Source: Metaphire vulgaris
Taxonomy: Eukaryota > Annelida > Clitellata > Crassiclitellata > Megascolecidae
Direction of reading: 5' to 3'
DNA length: 64,000 nucleotides
Assembly (NCBI GenBank): GCA_018105865.1
Contig: CM030868.1
Location: 1,761,954-1,825,953 of the forward strand
A program made the translations under genes and the position numbers. Numbering within the stretch: position 1 is the first letter of the stretch; each line of letters begins with the position of its first letter. Under the pieces are notes generated by a model. It saw nothing but the letters and a program-made list of their open reading frames with translations, was not told the DNA's origin and made no database searches. Shown piece by piece: positions 1 through 10,110 of this stretch.

Positions 1-788
1 CACTGGTCTGATACTCCCCTCTGCAACTGGCCTGACCCTTAAATACCACTCTGTACCAATGTAAATTGACTTATAATAAATAAGTCAAATATTCAACATT
101 AAATTTTAATTTGAAAAGTTCTAAAGAACTCCAAAGGTCTCACAGGCTATGTCCAAAATCATGATATCAAGAAACGGATTGCAAAAATAACAGTATGACG
201 TATTGGATCATAATTTACCCGGCAATCTGGTTAGCACAAGATACGAAGGCAGACAGAGAAACAGCCACTGATTGTAATTCAGCATTTTAATCTTAATCCA
301 GCTAAACAAAACAACAGAACGTTCATCAGCTGCAAGACAAAATCTGACAGAGTCAAATGAACGTTCAAATTTCACTTTCAACTGAAACAACTAACCAGAC
401 TTTCCGTTATCGGACCCCAAAGAAATTTAAAATTATTTAGAAACTAAAGGGAGCGGAGAAGAGAAACATTCTCTGTTCACCTTGACAACTAACCATACTA
501 ACTATGGACATGTTCAATTTGACTGAATACTATGTTTATAAATACAGAAAGTAACAACCGACAAATTTTAACATATGGTTTCCTAATATTTCGTAGAATC
601 AAGGTGACATATATTTTGTTATGAAATAGTTTCTTTAAATTTATGACCCCAGTCAAGAGATTCCAAACTTTGCCAGAGAATCTAACACATTTTTCATACA
701 TCGACGTATTTCTAGTATTAACAAACAAGTTGCCTGTAGTACTCCATGTATAATGTGAGTGGATATCAGAGCAGAGGTTAAAATATGT
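1..788. other. AT-rich DNA, nothing recognised
   Basis: No ORF with convincing composition, no terminal repeats found. Small minus-strand ORFs at 208-390 and 498-728 are low in charge pattern and lack splice support. Confidence 0.5.
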
Positions 789-868
789 TTGCTTAGGGTT
801 AGGGTGGAGGTTAGGGTTAGTGTTAGGGTTATAGTTAGGCTAAAACTCTAACCCTCAACCTAAACCTA
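789..868. repeat. Degenerate telomere-like repeat patch with inverted halves
   Basis: Left half has TTAGGGTTAGGG and variants, right half has CTCTAACCCTCAACCTAAAC. It is about 80 bp and imperfect, so it reads as interstitial telomeric DNA or a simple repeat, not a chromosome end. Confidence 0.7.
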
Positions 869-869
869 A

Positions 870-1789
870 TATCTCTTCACTGAGGTCCGGGTAACGGGAA
901 AGTACCCAGGATTGTCACTAGAAGAATAACAGGCACTATTGGCCGCTTAAGACATTTTGCCCTGGGAACATTTAGTCCCAGCGTGCTGCGCTGTGGATGA
1001 CTTGGCCACAGTACGGTAAAACATATCTGCCAGTACGAAAAAATGAGCTCACAAAGCGATTCTTCTTGATTTGGTTATACGCCGAAAAATGATTGCTGCC
1101 CCTTCTAGCGCCGACCGGGGCGGAGCGTCCCTCCTCCCCGCATCCACTGACGATGACAGCAAGACAATAGGCCACTCGTATTACTATGGGTATTTAAATG
1201 AAGCGTACTTATCTCAACTATTATATATATAGATGTAGAATTACATTTAAACATACCACGTCCACTTACATGGAAAGTTATCCAACAAATAAAACAGTAT
1301 CAAAAGTCGCCAAAAACTATCAAAACATCATTTTTATGCACCAAAATAAACACTTATTAAATCGCTATCGGAAACGCAGCTAACTACGCGATTCTTTTGT
1401 AGCGCCTCACGAGGTCACGACGGCATTTTGTCATAAGCCACAGGCTCAATGGAAATTCAAACTCAGTTTTCAATAATTTTTTCTTTCCCCTAGACCATAA
1501 CCTCGAAGCACCATACTATACACACATCGTGAGCAAACGATCATACATCCATCAGTGCATCACAATCCGTTTCTCAAACATAGGCCGTCGCCCGTGGCTT
1601 CAAAAGCGTCTCAACTGTCGCTGAGAATTGTTGGGCAGACAAAAATTAAAACCTCATATCTGTGAAAAACTGCTGATGGCCCATTTTTGCTTGTCAGCCC
1701 TTCTCAGGATTTAGGATGCTAATACGTTACCGGCCCGGGTCCCTACAGGTCGCCGGGCCCCTGTGCATTTGCCCCTCTGACCCCCCTTT
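870..1789. other. Unassigned sequence
   Basis: No gene or element recognised. A slightly GC-rich patch near 1080-1160 has no conserved protein pattern. Confidence 0.5.
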
Positions 1790-1947
1790 CAGTGGCAGCT
1801 CCAGGATTTGGCAAGTGGGGGGCGTTAGGGGAACTTCTATTCATGGGGGCCAACCATTTGTTGTTATGTATGTAGCATTAAATATAGGGTCCCAACAGGG
1901 AGGCAGACATTCAATAGGGGCACGCCCCCCTGGTGGAGCCACCACTG
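1790..1947 (+). mobile_element. MITE of the CAGTGGCGGCTC family, diverged
   Basis: Starts CAGTGGCAGCTCCAGGATTT and ends GGTGGAGCCACCACTG. Flanks are C/T-rich and near-identical (CCCCCTTT, CCCCCTCT), which could be a decayed duplication. Confidence 0.7.
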
Positions 1948-2200
1948 CCCCCTCTCGGCGCCCCTGGGCTTACCAATGTCTGTCTTGTCAAGCCTTATTA
2001 TTACCTTCACTCTGCTCACTACCGTTCTTTTGATCATACCTTATAACAATAGTGGTTCTCACACAAGGCAGTCCCTATACTGAACCACTTTAAACCTTGT
2101 TGTTGTTGTTGTTGTTATTATTATTATAGCAATCCAATTGTACAAATTTGAAATTATCATTTCAATACTGCTATAAATAATACTTTAAGAAGAATGCAAC

Positions 2201-2202
<2 letters not shown>

Positions 2203-2282
<80 letters not shown>
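2203..2282. repeat. (CT)n(CA)n microsatellite
   Basis: About 48 bases of CT repeat followed directly by about 31 bases of CA repeat. Confidence 0.99.
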
Positions 2283-2283
<1 letters not shown>

Positions 2284-2754
2284 CACATGTAGAAATTGTT
2301 TGAAATTATATCACTAGACATTTAGCTCTTAATAGGTTGTAACAGGTTCAGTAGTAAATGCTGGCACACACAGGAAATATCTGTGCTTAAACCAGCATTC
2401 AATAGAGCAAAACAGATTCAGCCCTGACCAGGAGATGCTGCGATCATTCTGCCAATGCCAGAGTGAAACAACAGAGGAAAAAATCTGCACTCAAGAGGCA
2501 CATAGTTATAACAATTTATAAATCATGGTTTAGACCCCTGAAACCAGTCACTCTGAACAACTGAACCACTTTGTTTCGCACATGGCAGAGACAAACATTA
2601 CATGAAATAATAAAGATGACGGAGACAAACATCAGAATAGCACTCAAGTAAAACAAACAAATAGAACTCATAACATAACAAGTGGAAATGCCAAGAGAAA
2701 GGTTTTTTTTACAATGAAGCAGTATGATGGAACCAGAGGACACAACATGAAACC

Positions 2755-2938
2755 AGTGGCGGCTCTAGGATTTGGCAAGTGGGGGGCCGTTGGGGTGGCA
2801 ACTTCTAATCATGAAGGGCCAACCATTTGTTGTTTAATGTATGTAGCATTAAGTACCGGGTATAGGGTCCCAACTGGGGGGGCCAGGCACTCAATAGGGG
2901 GCACGGGCCCCCCTGCCCCCCGGTGGAGCCGCCACTGC
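2755..2938 (+). mobile_element. MITE with CAGTGGCGGCTC termini
   Basis: Starts CAGTGGCGGCTCTAGGATTT and ends GGTGGAGCCGCCACTG. About 184 bp with the shared interior. No target duplication seen. Confidence 0.8.
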
Positions 2939-3139
2939 TGTAGGTTACTAGATGTGGATGAGTGCGACAGTGGTTCTCACACAGGGCAGACCCTACTGAA
3001 ACATTTTAAACATTATTATTATTATTATTATTATTTAGTTTTGTTCAGCTGATTTGTGTTTTCCTTGGTTGTGTACTACTTTTGTTATGCTGTGCTTGTC
3101 ACGAATAAAGATTATTATTATTATTATTATTATTATTAT

Positions 3140-3845
3140 AACATTTATTCATTCACTTTGACAAATAATTCAAAATTTATTTTACTGCTATAAATAGCAG
3201 CGTAGTCTTTTTATCAGCATAAGAAACTTACAAAAATAAGATTTACATTTTTACAAAATATAAGCACAAGAAACTTTAAAATATCATAACTCAACACATG
3301 TATGCTACAGAAATTAATGCTGATATGGAAATTCATAAATCAGAGCATAAGTCAGAGTTTTGTGCTTTTTCCAGTACATGACCATGTTGACTTCATCAGT
3401 ATTTATACACTGGCTTCACAAACAGTATCAGGCTACAGTTTCACAGAGACGATGACAAAATTGAGTTGGCCCAAGGGCTGCTCAGAAAAATATAACTTCC
3501 TAAATGTTATGCCCACCAGAAATTTTCTCATGCTATTATGAATATTGAATCCAGACACTTTTCATTCCATATTTTCAGACTGTCCAGAGTTCCCTCAAAG
3601 CTCTTGAACGTACAAACCCCCAAACCATGAAAAGACGGCATGTATTGGGACGAAGTACTTCACAACTCTCTGAAATAATCATAGATATGCAATAATAGAC
3701 TCATCTTCTTCGTGTCATCATTGGGTCGTATCCACAAAATCAGTAGTGTGCAGAGCGGGCGGTGACAGCGGGAAACGACCATATGGGAGTGTCAAATGAG
3801 ACTCTGTGACCTTCTCTTTTTTCCTCGCCAGACATTTTTTTATCA
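3140..3845. other. Unassigned AT-rich sequence
   Basis: Follows a (TTA)n run. ORFs of 60-80 codons look random. Nothing else seen. Confidence 0.5.
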
Positions 3846-4081
3846 GCTTGGCCCGGGGTTCCATTTTTTCTTTATTTTTTTCTTTATTTTTTTATTTTTT
3901 TTTTTCTTTATTTTTTTCTTTATTTTTCCTTAATTTTTTTCTTAATTTTTTTCTTTATTTTTCCTTAATTTTTTTCTTTATTTTTTTCTTTATTTTTTTC
4001 TTTATTTTTTCTTTATTTTTTCTTTATTTTTTCTTTATTTTTTCTTTATTTTTTTCTTTTTTTTTTTTTTTTTTTTTTTTT
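3846..4081. repeat. T-rich tandem repeat (CTTTATTTTTTT-like)
   Basis: About 235 bases of T with regularly spaced CTTTA or CTTAA, ending in a long T run. ORFs read through it are low-complexity artefacts. Confidence 0.95.
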
Positions 4082-4122
4082 ATTTTTGGCCCAGGGTGCC
4101 CACCACTACGCCACTGAACATA

Positions 4123-4232
4123 CAACAAACACAAACACCACCAACACAACAAACACCACCCACACCACACAAACACCACCCACACCACACAAACACCACC
4201 CACACCACACAAACACCACCCACACCACACAA
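4123..4232. repeat. 21-bp minisatellite ACACCACCC/ACACCACAC
   Basis: About five copies of CCACCCACACCACACAAACA, a G-free plus strand. It lies between the T-rich tract and the GC-rich element. Confidence 0.95.
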
Positions 4233-4261
4233 ACACCACAAAAGTGGCATACGCAAAGATG

Positions 4262-4765
4262 CAGCTACTCTGGTGCAATAGCCACTGGATAAAAACATGC
4301 AATCTCATCTCGCTTTCCAGCATCAGGCCCGTGAATTGACATTTTGGGCCGTGTGGAGTGCTGGTCGGTAAGGTACGAGGACCGGACACCGGACTGTCTG
4401 ACACATTCAGATCATTACGGAGTAGGCTACTTAGGACAAACAGACGCGAATCAACACAACCGAAACGGAACATCCCAAGCCGAGAGAAGTCAAGGGGCCG
4501 CGCTGTCCGGGAGCCGAGAAGCGGCTCGACACGGAGAGAACCCGGCACCGTGCCTCGCGAGTCCCATCGCGAATGCGCCGAGAACAACCCACTCGTCCTG
4601 GTCGAAACACCTCCACGCCGGACACACCTCACGAAGCCAGGGTCACTCAACAGGCCCGATGTTTGGCGGGCAATAAGCGAGCGGGCAAAATGTTCATGCT
4701 CCATCTTCGGGTGCCACATGCATGGTGTGACCTGTGACCTGGAACAGTGCTTGTGCTGATGGTCA
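4262..4765 (+). repeat. GC-rich dispersed element, copy 1
   Basis: Shares blocks with the minus strand of 6600-7084: AATAGCCACTGGAT, CGCTTTCCAGCATCAGG, CGGCACCGTGCCTCGCGAG, CAACAGGCCCGATG, GTGACCTGGAACAGTG. It is much more GC-rich than its surroundings. Several short ORFs exist but none is conserved between the copies. Confidence 0.7.
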
Positions 4766-4818
4766 AACTCTGAAATAAGGTATATGATTCTGGACCAATA
4801 TAATATAATAATATAATA

Positions 4819-4866
4819 AGGTTTAAAGTGGTTCAGTAGGGACTGTCCTGTGTGAGAACCACTGTT
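4819..4866. repeat. 45-bp tail motif associated with ATT/TAA runs
   Basis: AAGGTTTAAAGTGGTTCAGT then AGGGACTGTCCTGTGTGAGA and ACCACTG. Further copies lie near 2051-2098 and 2971-3010 (inverted), 5588-5635, 27571-27618 and 59702-59747. Ends GAACCACT/AGTGGTTC are inverted. It usually sits against a trinucleotide microsatellite. Confidence 0.75.
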
Positions 4867-4914
4867 GTTCCCGTCCAATCTAATATCCTAAACTACTGAG
4901 GTTTACTTTGAACT

Positions 4915-5398
4915 CATTCACAGTTATGGCCGTTACTATTAAACTATCAACTATTACACTATCAACTGCTTTTCCCTCATCTAGCTTGTCATAAATCTCC
5001 TCTAAAAAGTCCAGTATGTTTGTTAAGCAAGATCTTCCCTTAATACACCCATGCTGGCTATTCTTTAAAATCTTATGTCTCATAAGATGGTCCAATGTCT
5101 TTGCTTTTACTATTTTTCCAGAACTTTACATGTTATACAGGTCAGACTCACTGGCCTATAATTTCCTGGCTACTTCTTGCATATCCATAAAAACTCTTAC
5201 TGTTCCGTTTGATGTCTTTTGCTAGTTTGTTCTCATACTCTGCAATAGCCACTTTATTTGTAGCTGTTGATTTGTTCCTCTTTTGCACGTAACTGGACTG
5301 TAACTGTTTTAATCTCACTTGTTCCAAACCTTCATTGCTTTGCATCTTTAGTCAGTGCTTTCTCAATTTCTTCCATGCTTTGTTTTTGGCCCATCTCT
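4915..5398 (-). pseudogene. Non-LTR retrotransposon (LINE) reverse transcriptase remnant
   Basis: The minus strand encodes YVQKRNKSTATNKVAIAEYE and KNSKSFYGYARSS-type linker sequence (5148-5345), then LKNSQHGCIKGRSCLTNIL with DFLEEIYDKLDEGKAVD (4915-5095), which matches the QHGFxxGRSCxTNLL block of CR1/Jockey-like reverse transcriptases. The part between is deleted and the catalytic YxDD region is missing. Confidence 0.65.
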
Positions 5399-5711
5399 TG
5401 TTATGTACCTCTCTTGTTGGTATTGTTGAATCCATAACCCTTGACATGCAATTTTTAAATGTGTGAAAACCACTGTAAAGCCTGTGTGAAAACCACTACA
5501 AAGCCTGTGCCGGCTTTCTTCAGCATTTTAACCCTTTATAATCGGCTAGATTTGGGAATAGAGGTTTAATATAATATATAATATAACAAGGTTTAAAGTG
5601 GTTCAGTAGGGACTGCCCTGTGTGAGAACCACTGTTTGCAAAGGAAAACGGTCCAGCAACGGCCCACTGCTGTGTCGGACCGTTTCCGTGGGCAAACCTC
5701 TATTCCCGAAA

Positions 5712-5951
5712 CAGTGGCGCAGCGAGGCAAAGTGCCACCCGGGGTGAGAAAAACAGTGCCGCCTCCGAAATTTCCTGACAAGCAAAAAACCTTATCAACT
5801 TCCCGAAATTTCTTGACAAGCAAATAAAAACGTTATAAAAAGCAAAAAAACTGATCAAAATTCAGAAATTCGAGAATCACGAAAATGCCGCCCCTAGAGC
5901 AAGTGCCGCCCGGGGCGGTTCGCCCCCACTGCCCCCATCGCTACGCCACTG
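5712..5951 (+). mobile_element. hAT-like MITE with perfect 8-bp target duplication
   Basis: Starts CAGTGGCGCAGCGAGG and ends TCGCTACGCCACTG. Both flanks read TCCCGAAA (5704-5711 and 5952-5959). It is inserted into an older repeat seen in part at 4.8 and 5.5 kb. Confidence 0.8.
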
Positions 5952-6029
5952 TCCCGAAAGTCAACAAAGACACGAATCTAGCCGATTTTATTGGTCCAGA
6001 ATCACATACCCTGTTTCAGAGTTTGAACA

Positions 6030-6039
6030 TCAGCACATG

Positions 6040-6080
<41 letters not shown>

Positions 6081-6148
6081 TAATAATGTAATTTAAAGTG
6101 GTTTAGGAGGCTAATAATAAGCCTGTGTAATAAAACCACTGATGTAAC

Positions 6149-6212
<64 letters not shown>

Positions 6213-6266
6213 TAATTTAAAGTGGTTTAGGAGGCTAAATAAGCCTGTGTGAAAACCACTGATGTA

Positions 6267-6318
<52 letters not shown>

Positions 6319-6375
6319 TAATTTAAAGTGGTTTAGGAGGCTAACTAAGCTTGTGTGAAAACCACTGATGTAACC

Positions 6376-6435
<60 letters not shown>

Positions 6436-6595
6436 TAATTTAAAGTGGTTTAGAGGCCAACTAAAGCTTGTGTGAAAACCACTGTAAAGCCTGTGTGAAA
6501 ACCACTGTAAAGCCTGTGTGAAAACCACTGTAAAGCCTGTGTGAAAACCACTGTAAAACCTGTGTGAAAACCACTGTATAGCTACATTTTCCCAA
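6030..6595. repeat. Tandem blocks of (TAA)n plus a 55-bp tail repeat
   Basis: Four rounds of a TAATAATAA run followed by GTAATTTAAAGTGGTTTAGG and TGTGTGAAAACCACTG, ending in five direct copies of AAGCCTGTGTGAAAACCACT. It appears to have grown by duplication of a SINE-like 3' tail with its microsatellite. Confidence 0.85.
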
Positions 6596-6599
6596 CAGC

Positions 6600-7084
6600 T
6601 ACCCCCCCACCCACTGCTCCAGGTCACAGACCGCACCATGCAGTGACATCTGAAGATGAAACATGAACAATTTGCCAGCTCACAAACTGCACGCCATCCA
6701 TCGGGCCTGTTGAATGGCTCTGGCTTAGTGGAGCGTATCCCGCGTCGAGGCGTTCCGTCCCAGAACGGGCGGGCCGTCCTCCGCGCATCCGCGACGGAAC
6801 TCGCGAGGCACGGCACCGGATTATCTCCGCGTCGAGATGCTTCCCAGCTCCTGGACGACGCGGCCCCACGACTTATCTCAGCCGGGGACGCGCCGTTTCG
6901 ACCGCGGTGATTCGCACCCGCCGGCCCGAAGCAGCCGACTCCGCGCTGATCCGGATGTGGCAGACAGGCCGTCGCCTGGTCGACGTACCCGACCGAACAG
7001 CAACTTCCAGACGGCCCAAAACTGCCAATCCAAGGACCTGATGCTGGCAAGCGAAATGAGATTGCATCCAGTGGCTGTTGCACC
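6600..7084 (-). repeat. GC-rich dispersed element, copy 2
   Basis: Inverted copy of the 4.26-4.77 kb element, with CGGTGCCGTGCCTCGCGAG and CAACAGGCCCGATGGATGG on the minus strand. It abuts the MITE at 7085, which probably inserted at its end. Confidence 0.7.
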
Positions 7085-7292
7085 CAGGGTGCGATTTGCG
7101 GGGAAGGGGGATCTTTTCCCCACTGCCCAACTACATCCCCACACTCTACATTTCCCCCTCCCCACTTCCCCCTCCCCATTCCCCCCCTCCCCACTTCTAC
7201 ATTTCCCCCTCCCCACTTCTACATTTCCCCAACAACTACATCCCCCAAGCTCGACATTCCCCCAACATCTCCACGTCACAAATCGCACCCTG
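7085..7292 (+). mobile_element. MITE with CAGGGTGCGATTTG termini
   Basis: Starts CAGGGTGCGATTTGCGGG, ends CACAAATCGCACCCTG. Flanks GTTGCACC and GCTGCACC differ at one base. Same family as 37.46 and 45.73 kb. Confidence 0.85.
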
Positions 7293-7747
7293 GCTGCACC
7301 TCTGCGTATGCCACTTTATTTGTTGTACATTCAATGGCGCACACAGAGAGTGGTGGGCACCCTGGCCAAGCTGATAACAAAATGTCTGACGAGCAAAAAA
7401 ATGAAGGTCACAGAGTCCAACTTGGCATCCCCATATGGCCGTGCCCGGGGCTACCGCCCTCTGCACGCGACTGACTTTACGGGTACGGCCCAGTGATAAC
7501 ACGAACAAAATGAGCCTACGATGACACATCCATGATTATTTCAGAGAGGTGTGGAGTATTTAGTCCCAATCGCCATGCCGTTTTTTCATGGTCTGGGGGT
7601 TCATAAGATCAAGGGCTTAGAGGGACCTGGGAACAGTATGGAAACATGAAATAAAGGGTGTCAGAATTAAATATTGATAGTAGCATGAGAAGCAGCCCAG
7701 CAGGCAAAACACGTTGGAAGTTACATTTTCTGAACAACCCTACAATT

Positions 7748-8705
7748 TCTGCCACTGACTTTCCCTTCCCTTTGCAGAGCAGTGGGCTGGCTGTTGAGGT
7801 CGCTGTCCCCGCATTCAGCGACATGAGCTGATGATCTCATTTTTGCCACTGACTTTCCCTTCCCTTTGCAGAGCAGTGGGCTGGCTGTTGAGGTCGCTGT
7901 CCCCGCACTCAGCGACATGAGCTGATGATCTCATTTTTGCCACTGACTTTCCCTTCCCTTTGCAGAGCAGTGGGCTGGCTGTTGAGGTCGCTGTCCCCGC
8001 ATTCAGCGACATGAGCTGATGATCTCATTTTTGCCACTGACTTTCCCTTCCTTTGCAGAGCAGTGGGCTGGCTGTTGAGGTCGCTGTCCCGCACTCAGCG
8101 ACATGAGCTGATGATCTCATTTTTGCCACTGACTTTCCTTCCCTTTGCAGAGCAGTGGGCTGGCTGTTGAGGTCGCTGTCCCCGCATTCAGCGACATGAG
8201 CTGATGATCTCATTTTTGCCACTGACTTTCCCTTCCCTTTGCAGAGCAGTGGGCTGGCTGTTGAGGTCGCTGTCCCCGCATTCAGCCGACATGAGCTGAT
8301 GATCTCATTTTTGCCACTGACTTTCCCTTTCCTTTGCAGAGCAGTGGGCTGGCTGTTGAGGTCGCTGTCCCGCATTCAGCGACATGAGCTGATGATCTCA
8401 TTTTTGCCACTGACTTTCCCTTCCTTTGCAGAGCAGTGGGCTGGCTGTTGAGGTCGCTGTCCCGCATTCAGCGACATGAGCTGATGATCTCATTTTTGCC
8501 ACTGACTTTCCCTTCCTTTGCAGAGCAGTGGGCTGGCTGTTGAGGTCGCTGTCCCGCATTCAGCGACATGAGCTGATGATCTCATTTTTGCCACTGACTT
8601 TCCCTTCCCTTTGCAGAGCAGTGGGCTGGCTGTTGAGGTCGCTGTCCCCGCACTCAGCGACATGAGCTGATGATCTCATTTTTGCCACTGACTTTCCCTT
8701 CCCTT
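7748..8705. repeat. 94-bp minisatellite, about 10 copies
   Basis: The unit runs from GAGCAGTGGGCTGGCTGTTG through CAGCGACATGAGCTGATGAT to CTTTCCCTTCCCTTTGCA. Copies differ mainly in C-run and T-run lengths (CCCC/CCC, CCCTT/CCTT) and GCATTC/GCACTC. Flanks show no gene. Confidence 0.95.
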
Positions 8706-8745
8706 TGTATGGGTTTCTGTTTTGCAGCTAAAGAATAATCAAACA

Positions 8746-8795
<50 letters not shown>

Positions 8796-8906
8796 TGAAT
8801 CAATTCTTTTGACACAAGTTCTATTATAGACAGCTGTAGGTCAATGGTCAGACCAATGTCAGAGCTACCAAGCAGAGTAAAACACTAATATATTTGAGAT
8901 TATACT

Positions 8907-8987
8907 TTAACCGCTTAACTGGGCGCCCCGAGTAACGCTCATCCATTTTACATTGAGTTACAAATAGTTGCCCTGTTAAGGGGTTAA
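8907..8987 (-). mobile_element. TTAA-bounded mini-MITE
   Basis: TTAACCGCTTAACTGGGCG to CTGTTAAGGGGTTAA. Same core as the 48.16-kb copy. Confidence 0.75.
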
Positions 8988-9020
8988 AGAAAGGACTGTA
9001 CCTAGTTGGCCTACTCGGCG

Positions 9021-9461
9021 TTAGGGCTGTCAATTTTTTCCAAAAATCGCTCCAGGTACCCGTCAAGATTTCGAACAGCCACCCGTTCGGAAATTAGCAT
9101 CATGTTATCGATGCAAATCGTACACATGCTGCCTATTTCATACAGTATTCAAAGGTACGCTTCCAGTTAGGCCTACTTAATAATAATAATAATGATCTGT
9201 ACTGGGTATATGTACAACATAAACTTATTTTAACTTTTAATATGATTAATCAAAAATCATTACATAAACTAAACTAGAAGCCAAATGTCAACAACAATAA
9301 GAACGTATTTCAAACAGGCCAAGTTCAATCTGTAGCAGTCAGTTGGCAAAATGTTTTTCTGGCAGATTGTACACCAGATGTACTGTGCTTTCATGGGTAA
9401 TCCTTCCCACTTTTACTACCGGGTACTCGGACTGTCTTCGGGTACCCGATGACAACCCTAC
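9021..9461. mobile_element. Possible hAT-like element with TAGGGYTGTCA ends
   Basis: Starts TTAGGGCTGTCAATTTTTTC and ends CCCGATGACAACCCTA. Flanks CTCGGCGT and CTCAGTGT differ by two transitions. The interior has (AAT)n and no coding content. The 5S-headed SINE starts directly to its right. Confidence 0.45.
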
Positions 9462-9720
9462 TCAGTGTTGTGCGATCGGTTCCAATCAGAACACCAAAGT
9501 TAAGCAACGTTAAGCACGGTTAGTACTTGGACGGGCGACCATCCTGGGATCTAATCGCGCTGCCAGCGGCCAACCAAGCCATTCATCGCTTAAGCGTCAA
9601 TTAATTGGCAGCAGCGTTAAGCTGCGAAGGTAAAACGCGGGTCTAGAGAAAGCAATGGCAAACTACTGTAGATTAATGTGATGTTAATTGGACAATTTAT
9701 ATAGCGCTGTAGCAGTGTTA
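9462..9720 (+). mobile_element. SINE with 5S rRNA-derived head
   Basis: Positions 9465-9556 resemble the 3' two-thirds of 5S rRNA: CACCAAAGTTAAGCAACGTT, GCACGGTTAGTACTTGGACG, GGCGACCATCCTGGGAT. It is followed by a body (CAGCGTTAAGCTGCGAAGG, GTAAAACGCGGGTCTAG) and a tail with ATTTATATAGCGCTGTAG. The lost 5' part and the SINE body argue against a functional 5S gene. Confidence 0.75.
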
Positions 9721-9959
9721 ACAATACCAAAGTCAAAAGCGCTTTGACAACGTAAGCTTTGACAACATTAATGGAGTAAGCCACCTGAATTGCTGATTGC
9801 CTAGTACATGGAGATCAGCACCGGACCCTATGCTCAACCGAGAATGAAACTACCTATGACCTTGACCTTTACTGTACCAAAACGAAGGTTTGAACATGTT
9901 CTTGTCTCTTAGTTGCACTACAATATACCTGCTCATAACTACCGGTAATCAGTCATGTT

Positions 9960-10110
9960 ATTCAGTTATGACCAACTGTCCTATGACCAAGTGTCCAATG
10001 ACCAAAAGTCTGTATGACCAAAAGTCCTTATGACTAAAAGTCATCATGACCAAATGGCTATGACCAACTGTCCTATGGCCAAGTGTCCTATGACCAAAAA
10101 GTCCATACAA
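9960..10110. repeat. Degenerate 15-bp minisatellite TATGACCAAAAGTCC
   Basis: About nine imperfect copies of TATGACCAA followed by AAGTCC, CTGTCC or GTGTCC, just left of the macrosatellite. Confidence 0.8.

Noticed and set aside
3806..4117. Phe-rich ORF over the T-rich tract
   Set aside because: Low-complexity translation of a CTTTATTTTTTT repeat.
9465..9556. Functional 5S rRNA gene
   Set aside because: The 5' third is missing, the conserved internal region has changes, and the sequence runs straight into a SINE body.
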